NCBI GenBank assembly: GCA_913042885.1
Contig: CAJWLW010000240.1
Location: forward strand, 1-7,661
Direction of reading: 5' to 3'
DNA from: an uncultured Lentisphaeria bacterium
GTDB taxonomy: Bacteria > Verrucomicrobiota > Lentisphaeria > JABSQK01 > CAJWLW01
Length of the DNA: 7,661 nt
Part shown: positions 1 to 5,388 of the stretch, one piece after another
Layout of the letters: each line of letters begins with the position of its first letter
Numbering within the stretch: position 1 is the first letter of the stretch
The notes under the pieces: model-generated
Told to the model about the DNA's origin: nothing
Seen by the model: only the letters and a program-made list of their open reading frames with translations
The model's database searches: none
Made by a program: the position numbers and the translations under genes

Positions 1-182
1 CTGAGTATCCCGGAACGGGTATCGGCCTGGCGATCTGTAAGAAAATCGTCGAGCGGCATGGCGGCCGAATTGGAGTCGAGGCGGGAAGCGAAGGTGGTAG
101 CGTCTTTTATTTCGCCATTCCGAAAATGGATTCGCCGGACGAGACCAGAAAGACACAATTCTCGGTTACCGCGGTGCCATGA
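1..182 (+). CDS. Sensor histidine kinase, C-terminal fragment
   Basis: This is the end of a histidine kinase; the rest lies left of the window. The frame begins at base 3 and gives 59 residues before a TGA at 180-182. The start of the fragment has the G2 box of the HATPase_c fold ([18 protein letters not shown], residues 4-21), followed by [18 protein letters not shown], the last two strands of the ATP-binding domain. A tail of about 20 polar residues follows, with no receiver domain. The form '[20 protein letters not shown]' is common in PAS/GAF and phytochrome-like kinases, but the sensor part is not visible, so the signal cannot be stated. Its stop overlaps the hemH start as ATGA, so the two genes are probably co-transcribed and translationally coupled. 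Confidence 0.9.
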   Translation, partial: EYPGTGIGLAICKKIVERHGGRIGVEAGSEGGSVFYFAIPKMDSPDETRKTQFSVTAVP

Positions 183-1138
183 CTACTGGAACATCATACG
201 ATGCGATCGTCCTGGTTTCCTTTGGCGGTCCGGAAAAGCGTGCCGACGTTCTGCCTTTTCTGGACAACGTGTTGCGGGGACGGCCTGTCCCCGAGGCACG
301 CAAACTGGAAGTTGCTGAGCACTATTACCACTTCGACGGTGTCAGCCCCATCAATCAGCTCAATCGCGAGATTATAGCAGCGCTGCGCCAAGTCCTCGCA
401 GACCGAGAGATTCGTTTGCCGATCTACTTCGGTAATCGCAACTGGGATCCGCTGCTGGCAGATACGTTCGTCGGCATGCGTGACGACGGCATCAAACGGG
501 CTATGGCTCTGGTGACCTCTGCTTTTGGCTCTTATTCAGGTTGCCGGCAGTATCAGGAGGATATCGATGCTGCCCGTGCAACCGTGGACCGTGCTCCTGC
601 GGTCGACAAGCTGCCGCTTTTCTGGGATAGTGACGGCTTCATCACTGCTGCTGCCGATCGTCTGCGGGAGGCACTCGACGCACTTGCTACAAGCGACGTC
701 CGGGTTGCGTTCACGGCACACAGCATTCCACTAACGATGTCGGAGGTGTCGCCCTACGAGGCGCAGCTGACCACGGCGTGCGAAGCCGTCGCTGGCCGTT
801 GCCAACTGCCTTCTTGGGATCTGGTTTATCAAAGCCGCAGCGGCCCGCCGTCCCAGTCCTGGCTGGAGCCGGACATTTGCGATCATCTCGAGGCGATAGC
901 CGGCAATTGCAGCGCCGTGGTCATCCACCCGATCGGTTTCCTGTCTGATCACCTCGAGGTGCTTTATGATCTCGACACCGAGGCGCGCGGGGTCTGCGAC
1001 CGACTGAATCTGAACATGATCCGCGCCGGCACTGTCGGTGACCATCCAGCGCTGATCGGTGCCTTGGCCGATCTCATCCAGAACCACCTCGATCCCACCG
1101 TTCAAATCCCTTCCTGCCCCGTCGGCTGTTGCATGTGA
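179..1138 (+). CDS. hemH: Ferrochelatase, probably coproporphyrin-type (HemH/CpfC)
   Basis: A 319-residue class II chelatase that inserts Fe2+ into a porphyrin late in haem synthesis. Visible family motifs are VLVSFGGPE (11-19), [15 protein letters not shown] (50-64), YFGNRNWDP (83-91), [12 protein letters not shown] (118-129), FTAHSIP with the metal-site His181 (178-184), [17 protein letters not shown] (216-232) and [14 protein letters not shown] with Glu260 (253-266). The length and the GNRNW and SGCRQY segments resemble actinobacterial/planctomycete coproporphyrin ferrochelatases more than the proteobacterial protoporphyrin enzymes; that subtype is an inference. Cys122 and the C-terminal CPVGCC (Cys313, 317, 318) could bind a [2Fe-2S] cluster, as in some members of the family. 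There is no Shine-Dalgarno sequence; the start is fixed by the ATGA overlap with the kinase gene. No membrane segment is seen, so it is presumably cytosolic. Confidence 0.95.
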   Translation: MTTGTSYDAIVLVSFGGPEKRADVLPFLDNVLRGRPVPEARKLEVAEHYYHFDGVSPINQLNREIIAALRQVLADREIRLPIYFGNRNWDPLLADTFVGMRDDGIKRAMALVTSAFGSYSGCRQYQEDIDAARATVDRAPAVDKLPLFWDSDGFITAAADRLREALDALATSDVRVAFTAHSIPLTMSEVSPYEAQLTTACEAVAGRCQLPSWDLVYQSRSGPPSQSWLEPDICDHLEAIAGNCSAVVIHPIGFLSDHLEVLYDLDTEARGVCDRLNLNMIRAGTVGDHPALIGALADLIQNHLDPTVQIPSCPVGCCM

Positions 1139-1154
1139 TCAACGCCGTCGGATC

Positions 1155-1174
1155 AAAGCAGACCCCTTTATTTA
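1155..1174. repeat. GC-box repeat copy 1, flanked by CGGATC direct repeats
   Basis: AAAGCAGACCCCTTTATTTA is closely similar to the copy at 1258-1278. It is bounded immediately on both sides by CGGATC (1149-1154 and 1175-1180), which resembles a target duplication but could be chance at 6 bp. The AAAG...CTTT ends form a degenerate palindrome. Confidence 0.5.
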
Positions 1175-1257
1175 CGGATCGGGTCAACGAATCAGATACT
1201 TCGATTGCTAAACTAAACGCTCTGCACACAACAGCAGATAGTTCTCGGTTCCACAGG

Positions 1258-1278
1258 AAAGTGGGCCCCTTTAATTTA
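1258..1278. repeat. GC-box repeat copy 2 (near palindrome)
   Basis: The core AAAGTGGGCCCCTTT reads almost the same on both strands, with one mismatched pair, and is followed by an AATTTA tail. It matches copy 1 in nearly all positions, 103 bp away in the same orientation. The shape AAAGGGG...CCCCTTTA recalls the short palindromes that accompany REP-associated Y1 transposases; that link is an inference. Confidence 0.5.
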
Positions 1279-1373
1279 AGAACGGGAATAAAAGTCGTTC
1301 TGATATAAACGAATAGCCCCGATATAACTATCCCAAATAATGCGATATCGGTACCAGGGCCGAGATTTTCGAC

Positions 1374-1403
1374 TGACCGACGTCCACGGTCACGTGATGA
1401 CCG
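1374..1403. repeat. Alternating inverted repeats TGACCG-CGGTCA-TGACCG
   Basis: TGACCG (1374-1379), CGGTCA (1387-1392) and TGACCG (1398-1403) can form two mutually exclusive 6-bp stems with loops of 7 and 5 bases. TGACCGAC occurs at 1374-1381 and 1398-1405. The unit lies 34 bases past the isochorismatase stop on the - strand. It has no U-tract, so it could be a weak terminator, a 3'-end stabiliser or a protein site. Confidence 0.4.
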
Positions 1404-1436
1404 ACCTGATCGCCTGATCCTGTGGTGGCATCGGGG

Positions 1437-2147
1437 TCAGTGTGAAAGAGTCTCGAGGTGAGCGACCACTTCGCTGACGGGGGTGACGTCGCCGAGATCA
1501 ACATCGATGTCGAGCAGGTTGACCTCGTGCATCAGTTCACATCGTTCTCCAATCGCTTCTCGCGGGACGATCACCCGGAAACTGTCGACCGCATCCCGGC
1601 AGGTTGCGTAGACGCAGTGGCTGGTGCTGATGCCGGTGACGATCAGTGTGTCGATCGACATCGACGTCAGCATCTCGTGCAGGTTGGTTCCCTTGAAGGC
1701 TGACGCGTATCTCTTGTAGACGATCTTCTCGTCCGGACGATGTGCGAGCCGCGGGTCGAGGGCAAACAGGTCGGCGGCCTTGTCATCGGGGACCGTCCAT
1801 TGGAGTTTTCGGTTTTGGGGGCTGGGCGGGTCGGCGGGATCCCAGGCGAGTGAGGTGAAGAAGATTGGCAGGCCGGCCGAGCGAGAGGCCTCGAGCACCT
1901 GGCAGGTGCCGTCCATCACGCTGTCGAGGTTGCTGCCGATCTGGAGGGCAGGGTCGAGCCAGTAGCGAGCCATGTCGATGACGATCAATGCCGGTCGCAA
2001 GCCCCAGCCGACTCGCATCCCCCAGCCGCGTTGCAGGTAATTCTCCTTGAGGGCCGCAAGATGCTCTCTCAGGGGACCACGCAATTCATCGGGCAGTCTC
2101 AGATCTTCTGCACCAAAGGGGAGACGGGGAGCATGGTCAGTGGTCAT
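1437..2147 (-). CDS. Isochorismatase-family cysteine hydrolase, N-carbamoylsarcosine amidase-like
   Basis: This 236-residue protein has the alpha/beta fold of isochorismatase-like hydrolases. The catalytic triad is visible: Asp58 in ALIVIDMARYW, Lys145 in IVYKRYASAFKGTNL, and nucleophile Cys178 in TGISTSHCVYATCRDA, where the preceding GISTS matches the usual cis-peptide region. The stretch RGWGMRVGWGLRPALIVID (40-58) before the first strand is typical of N-carbamoylsarcosine amidase-like members, so a C-N hydrolase of a small amide or carbamoyl compound is the likely role; the true substrate is unknown. I chose the ATG at 2147 because further upstream starts would add a non-family segment and soon run into lpxD. 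Only a weak AGAGA precedes it. The gene lies 64 bases after lpxD, with a palindrome in between, so it may be separately controlled. No signal peptide is seen. Confidence 0.9.
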   Translation of the reverse strand: MTTDHAPRLPFGAEDLRLPDELRGPLREHLAALKENYLQRGWGMRVGWGLRPALIVIDMARYWLDPALQIGSNLDSVMDGTCQVLEASRSAGLPIFFTSLAWDPADPPSPQNRKLQWTVPDDKAADLFALDPRLAHRPDEKIVYKRYASAFKGTNLHEMLTSMSIDTLIVTGISTSHCVYATCRDAVDSFRVIVPREAIGERCELMHEVNLLDIDVDLGDVTPVSEVVAHLETLSH

Positions 2148-2160
2148 GGGGAAATCTCTG

Positions 2161-2174
2161 GTATGTTGACATAC
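2161..2174. promoter_or_regulatory. 14-bp palindrome, candidate operator of the isochorismatase gene
   Basis: GTATGT-TG-ACATAC is a perfect 6-bp inverted repeat with a 2-base centre, 13 bases upstream of the - strand start at 2147. Its position between lpxD and the hydrolase gene, and its compact shape, suit a dimeric repressor such as a GntR- or TetR-type protein. The regulator is not in the window, so this is a candidate only. Confidence 0.4.
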
Positions 2175-2211
2175 GCGGTGAGGCATGGCTGCCGGTTTAT
2201 AATGTTTATGC

Positions 2212-3234
2212 CTATTCGCTGATGCGGCGCTCAAGGGCATCGAGACGCTTGAGTAGGTCGGGGAGCCGCTTGATGAGGGCGAGCTGACGCAGATGCGCCA
2301 TGCGAGGAGCGGCAGGGTCGCCGACAACCTTGGCACCAGGCTCGACGTCCTCCCACACGGAGGCACCGCCCATGACAACGGCATGGTCACCAATGGTGAC
2401 GTGACCGACGACCCCGGACTGACCAGCCAGAATGACATCGTCGCCGACTACCACACTACCGGCCAAACCGACCTGGGCAACGATGAAACAACGCTCGCCG
2501 ATGACGACGTTGTGGGCAATCTGCACCAGGTTGTCGATCTTGGTACCGGCCTTGATCCAGGTGCGGCCAAACCGGGCACGATCGACGCTGACATTCGAGC
2601 CGATCTCCACGTCGTCGTCGATCTGGACAATGCCGACCTGGGGGATCTTCTGGTGTACGGTGCCAGGGATGAATCCGTAGCCGTCGCTGCCAATCACGGT
2701 ACCGCTATGAATGATGACGCGGTCGCCAAGTACGCAGCGCTCGAGCACGACAACATTGGGATACAGCCGGCACCCGGCACCAATATTGACCTGCCAACCG
2801 ACATAACAACCAGCACCGATGACGGCACCAGCGCCGATTATCACGCCAGCTTCGATGACCGCGTTGGGGCCGATATGCACATCGTCCGGCACCACGACAT
2901 CGGGATCAACGACAGCGCCGCGATGAATACCGGGAGACGGCAAAAAGGCGGGGGGTGCAAACTCCGAAACAACAGTGCTGAAAGCAGCTGAGGCGTTTTC
3001 GACAACAACCCAACAACGGTTTTTCGGTGGCTGCTCATTGAAGTCCGACTCGACAATGACAACGCCAGCTTTCGACGGCAGGACCTGCGGCGTGTACTGG
3101 GAATTGCCAAGAAACGACAGATGATGGGACTCCGCTTCAGCAAGCGCCGCGACACCGGAAATACGGCACGATTCGTCACCGTCAATGGTACCATTGACGA
3201 GGGCTGCAACCTGGGTGGCGGAAAACTCTTTCAT
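2212..3234 (-). CDS. lpxD: UDP-3-O-acylglucosamine N-acyltransferase (lipid A synthesis)
   Basis: LpxD transfers a 3-hydroxyacyl chain from acyl-ACP to the 2-amino group of UDP-3-O-acylglucosamine, the third step of lipid A synthesis, in the cytoplasm. The 340 residues match the family length. Residues 1-100 are the N-terminal uridine-binding domain (LSFLGNSQYTP at 39-49). From about 103 to 305 runs the left-handed beta-helix of hexapeptide repeats (VIEAGVIIGAGAVIGAG, 126-142). GSDGYGFIP (182-190) and the catalytic His241 in DNLVQIAHNVVIGE are present. The C-terminal LIKRLPDLLKRLDALERRI is the usual trimer helix. The start ATG at 3234 gives a normal N-terminus (MKEFSATQVA) but has no Shine-Dalgarno sequence. 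It follows ompH by 28 bases, so they are almost certainly one operon. lpxC, fabZ and lpxA are not next to it. Confidence 0.96.
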   Translation of the reverse strand: MKEFSATQVAALVNGTIDGDESCRISGVAALAEAESHHLSFLGNSQYTPQVLPSKAGVVIVESDFNEQPPKNRCWVVVENASAAFSTVVSEFAPPAFLPSPGIHRGAVVDPDVVVPDDVHIGPNAVIEAGVIIGAGAVIGAGCYVGWQVNIGAGCRLYPNVVVLERCVLGDRVIIHSGTVIGSDGYGFIPGTVHQKIPQVGIVQIDDDVEIGSNVSVDRARFGRTWIKAGTKIDNLVQIAHNVVIGERCFIVAQVGLAGSVVVGDDVILAGQSGVVGHVTIGDHAVVMGGASVWEDVEPGAKVVGDPAAPRMAHLRQLALIKRLPDLLKRLDALERRISE

Positions 3235-3262
3235 CCGAATATGCGGTCAAGAAACAACCGGA

Positions 3263-3895
3263 TTACTCTTCGGGTGCATTGTCAACGGGTTCCACTTCGT
3301 CTTCGCTTTCGGCACGCAACTCCCGCAGCTCGTCTTCATGGCCACGATTGAGCTCGGTGATAAGGGTGTCAGTGATAAGCTTGTTCTCGTCGTAATAGAC
3401 GAACGGCGGGATGCCGTTGAGGGTCTTGCCCGAGATGTCAAAGACGACGTCATAGCTTTCCCTCTTGGCGACATTCCTGACGAGTAGTGCGATTTCCTCA
3501 ATGATGCTGTTACGACGTTTTTCGTACTGCTTGCTGAGTTCTTCTTTACGATGCCGTTCGTAGTCCTGCAGCTGTCGCTTCTTGGTTTCATAATCGCGAA
3601 GTGTCAACTGTGCCTCCTGGCGTTTCCCTTCGCGAACTTCCTCGGCGAGGACGATATTCTGCGACGCCTCGAGCAGGTCCTCGAACCGGTCTTTGAGTCC
3701 ATCGATCTGGGCAGCCAGCGTTTTGGCGTACTCCCGGTAGGTGTCGGTCTGTTCGCGCAGGTATTTGTCGGCGCGGGCAGTCTTGTAGTATTCCTGGAAG
3801 ACCTTTTCCATGTTGACGTAGGCAGGGTTTAAGGCAGACGCGGCAAAGGCGGTGGACAACATTGCGGCGACGGCTAAGAAAAAGAATCTTTTCAT
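3263..3895 (-). CDS. ompH: OmpH/Skp-family periplasmic chaperone
   Basis: A 210-residue exported protein. It opens with a signal peptide (MKRFFFLAVAAMLSTAFAASA), probably cleaved after Ala18 or Ala21. NPAYVNMEKVFQEYYKT (23-39) is the conserved first strand and helix of OmpH proteins. Residues about 40-145 are charged and helical, forming the coiled-coil arms that cage unfolded outer-membrane proteins. YDVVFDISGKTLNGIPPFVYYD (148-169) closes the body domain. The tail, 186-210, is strongly acidic. Known members carry nascent beta-barrel proteins across the periplasm to the Bam complex. A GGAG at 3905-3908 lies 9 bases before the ATG, the best ribosome site in the window. It sits between the STAS gene and lpxD; the usual upstream bamA is missing. 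Confidence 0.92.
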   Translation of the reverse strand: MKRFFFLAVAAMLSTAFAASALNPAYVNMEKVFQEYYKTARADKYLREQTDTYREYAKTLAAQIDGLKDRFEDLLEASQNIVLAEEVREGKRQEAQLTLRDYETKKRQLQDYERHRKEELSKQYEKRRNSIIEEIALLVRNVAKRESYDVVFDISGKTLNGIPPFVYYDENKLITDTLITELNRGHEDELRELRAESEDEVEPVDNAPEE

Positions 3896-3904
3896 CTTGG
3901 AGAG

Positions 3905-3908
3905 CTCC
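3905..3908 (-). promoter_or_regulatory. Ribosome binding site of ompH
   Basis: GGAG on the - strand lies 9 bases before the ompH ATG. It supports the start at 3895 and stands out because most other genes here lack such a site. Confidence 0.6.
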
Positions 3909-3951
3909 GGGCTGGTAGCGGGGTTGTTGGATCGATCGGGCGATTACGCAT

Positions 3952-4437
3952 CTAACGCAGGTCTTGTTTGAGAAACTCAACGACTTCCTTGAACTTGGGC
4001 ACATTGTCCCCGTCGACGTCCATGAGGGCTTCATGCGCTTTGAGAATGGTCTGCTGCTGTTCTTTACCATCGTCGGCGACGGTGTTGCATAGTGCGGTCC
4101 AATCTTCGGCCGCGGTCTCGGTGTGCGTGAAGGTGAAAAGTCTTGTGAGCCCCAGGGTATCAAGTAACATTTTTAGATTATCGTCAGCATTGACGATTTC
4201 GACACGGAATTCGCTGTTGGCGGTACTACGCCGAGCGATCATCGCGAGGATCCCCATGAAGGTGCTGTCCATGCCCTCGCATTCACCGAGGTTGACGAGA
4301 ATCCGACTGACATTGGCGGCGATCATTTCGAGGCCGAAATCGCGCAGGCTCTGGCCAGCCTGAAACGTCGCCCGTCCAATGACGCGTACCTGGGCAATAT
4401 CGTTTCCGGAAGCGACGAGAATTTTTGCAGCTGGCAT
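3952..4437 (-). CDS. STAS-domain protein, anti-sigma factor antagonist type
   Basis: The 161-residue product has a STAS fold over residues about 5-110: ILVASGNDIAQVRVIGRATF for the first two strands, SRILVNLGECEGMDSTFMGILAMIA (44-68) for the central strand and switch helix, and FRVEIVNADDNLKMLLDTLGL (77-97) after it. Ser58 in GMDSTFMG aligns with the phosphorylated serine of SpoIIAA-like antagonists, which bind an anti-sigma kinase when unphosphorylated. Residues 110-161 are a helical extension of unknown role. The ATG at 4437 is preferred because it starts the domain cleanly and lies 41 bases after the promoter at 4478-4506; a longer reading frame to 4539 would begin upstream of that promoter. 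Only a distant GGGG precedes it. It heads the ompH-lpxD operon (56 bases to ompH). No partner kinase or phosphatase is in view. Confidence 0.85.
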   Translation of the reverse strand: MPAAKILVASGNDIAQVRVIGRATFQAGQSLRDFGLEMIAANVSRILVNLGECEGMDSTFMGILAMIARRSTANSEFRVEIVNADDNLKMLLDTLGLTRLFTFTHTETAAEDWTALCNTVADDGKEQQQTILKAHEALMDVDGDNVPKFKEVVEFLKQDLR

Positions 4438-4477
4438 GCTGTGCACCGAACCCCATATGCGGTAAAAACAAGCCGGT

Positions 4478-4506
4478 ATAATAAACCGTGTGACCGGTTT
4501 TGCCAG
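4478..4506 (-). promoter_or_regulatory. Sigma70-type promoter for STAS-ompH-lpxD
   Basis: On the - strand CTGGCA (4501-4506) is followed after exactly 17 bases by TATTAT (4478-4483). These match the -35 and -10 consensus in 4 and 5 of 6 positions. Transcription would begin near 4471, giving a short leader before the ATG at 4437. The site lies in the 117-base gap after tsaE and is the likely start of the envelope operon. Confidence 0.55.
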
Positions 4507-4554
4507 TGACTCGAGGCGCTCGACACGCTGGGCGCGCAAGCGGTAGTGAATTCG

Positions 4555-5007
4555 TCAGTCCCCGGCGCCGGCGGAGACATCAAAATCGGCGGTACCGGTG
4601 ATTTCGATCCGACGCGTGCCGGCAGTCGCAGTGATATGAACTTGGATAGCATTTGCGGGGCCAAGGTTCCCGAGTCGCTCGGCCCACTCGATCACAGTGA
4701 CAGCACCGGCATCGTCCAGGTATTCATCGATGCCGATACCGATAACATTCTCCGGAGAATCGAGCCTGTACAGATCGATGTGGCAGAATCTCAGACTTTC
4801 ACCCCGGTATTCCTGTACCAGGGCGAATGTCGGGCTGGTCACCGGTTCGTCGATACCAAGGCCACGGGCCAGGCCGCGGGCAAAAACGGTTTTGCCGGCA
4901 CCCAGGTCACCGTACAGGGCAACCACGTCGCCGCCGCGGAGAGTGGCCGCCAGGCGCTGGCCGAGCCCCTGAGTCTCGGCGTCATTGTCGGAATGAAACA
5001 CGGACAT
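4555..5007 (-). CDS. tsaE: tRNA t6A synthesis ATPase TsaE
   Basis: TsaE is the small ATPase that works with TsaB and TsaD to add threonylcarbamoyl to A37 of ANN-decoding tRNAs. The 150 residues are the normal size. The Walker A loop is GDLGAGKT (33-40), followed by VTSPTFALVQEY (56-67), the family's switch region, HIDLYRL (76-82) and VIEWAERLG (105-113) with the conserved W and E. The ATG at 5007 gives a standard N-terminus (MSVFHSDNDAET). The frame stays open to a TTG at 5052, but the extra 15 residues, rich in Cys, are not family-like. No Shine-Dalgarno sequence is present. tsaB and tsaD are not neighbours. The gene is divergent from the small + strand gene at 5104. Confidence 0.95.
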   Translation of the reverse strand: MSVFHSDNDAETQGLGQRLAATLRGGDVVALYGDLGAGKTVFARGLARGLGIDEPVTSPTFALVQEYRGESLRFCHIDLYRLDSPENVIGIGIDEYLDDAGAVTVIEWAERLGNLGPANAIQVHITATAGTRRIEITGTADFDVSAGAGD

Positions 5008-5092
5008 GTGGCAGCAGGTGCCGCAGCACTGATTACGATCGCGCCGCAACAATCTTTTGAAGAATTCGATTTCCGCCGCAGAATGAGTGATG

Positions 5093-5099
5093 TATAATA
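5093..5099. promoter_or_regulatory. Near-symmetric -10 box between divergent genes
   Basis: TATAAT at 5093-5098 is a perfect -10 for the + strand, only 5 bases before the ATG at 5104. Transcription should start at about 5104-5105, giving a leaderless mRNA. The overlapping - strand TATTAT (5094-5099) could serve tsaE. No good -35 is seen on either side (TTTCCG at 5070-5075 for +). Confidence 0.5.
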
Positions 5100-5103
5100 C
5101 GAC

Positions 5104-5388
5104 ATGAACCTGCCGGAATCATTCGAAAACGAGAATGTCGTGGTCGACACCGACAGTCAATACACCTACATCGGGCGCCTGTCGGCGCAGCAGGACGGCG
5201 TAATCTGTCTGGAAGAGGCCGCGATATACAATGCCGCGGAAGGCAACGTCACGCTCGATCAGTATCTCGACGAGTGTGCGGCGCACGGCCATGCCGTTTC
5301 GCGGCAGCGGGTATGGGTGCAGACAACGCGCATCATCTCGTCGTCACTGCTCTGCGACATCGTCAAACCGGGCCGGCCCTCAGACTGA
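5104..5388 (+). CDS. Small conserved-looking protein of unknown function
   Basis: I cannot assign a function to this 94-residue protein. It has no signal peptide or membrane segment and is rather acidic in its first two thirds. The pattern VVVDTDSQYTYIGRL (12-26), then DGVICLEEAAIYNA (31-44), then a helical stretch (51-63) and RQRVWVQTTRIISSSLLCDIV (68-87) is that of a small beta barrel. It recalls, from memory only, short hypothetical proteins of planctomycetes and relatives with a 'VVDTDTPYVYIGRL' start and a 'RKVKVRR..VVSLSRLEDVI' end, possibly an SH3/LSm-like fold. The coding case rests on the well-placed -10 box, the clean start and that resemblance. The mRNA is probably leaderless. Its last 9 bases overlap the end of the opposing aldolase gene. 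Confidence 0.75.
   Translation: MNLPESFENENVVVDTDSQYTYIGRLSAQQDGVICLEEAAIYNAAEGNVTLDQYLDECAAHGHAVSRQRVWVQTTRIISSSLLCDIVKPGRPSD

Larger units (their letters stand above)
1139..1436. other. Convergent intergenic gap with short repeats, no gene
   Basis: No convincing gene lies here. The flanking genes converge on it. Bases 1171-1340 hold about 41% G+C by hand count, clearly lower than the surrounding coding DNA. The gap contains two related GC-box repeats (1155-1174 and 1258-1278), a small inverted repeat AGAACG/CGTTCT at 1279-1301, and alternating TGACCG/CGGTCA/TGACCG units at 1374-1403. No hairpin followed by a clear U-tract was found for either gene. It may be the scar of decayed mobile or repeat DNA. 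Confidence 0.6.

Noticed and set aside
731..1105. - strand open frame inside hemH
   Set aside because: No recognisable motifs; the + strand encodes conserved ferrochelatase residues throughout.
1136..1155. TGATC...GATCA hairpin as a hemH terminator
   Set aside because: Only 5 bp of stem with a 10-base loop and no T-tract after it.
2166..2203. TTGACA (2166-2171) and TATAAT (2198-2203) on the + strand
   Set aside because: Both boxes are perfect but are 26 bases apart, far from the 16-18 needed, and point into the 3' end of lpxD. TTGACA is part of the palindrome at 2161-2174.
2148..2438. N-terminal extension of the isochorismatase frame to 2438
   Set aside because: It would overlap the end of lpxD by over 200 bases and adds a Ser/Pro-rich segment foreign to the family.
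2293..2991. Long + strand open frame (232 residues) opposite lpxD
   Set aside because: The product is a monotonous D/N/T-rich chain, which is what the antisense of hexapeptide repeats gives. LpxD on the other strand has full family motifs.
4438..4539. Longer start for the STAS gene
   Set aside because: The extra residues precede the STAS fold and the frame would begin upstream of the promoter at 4478-4506.
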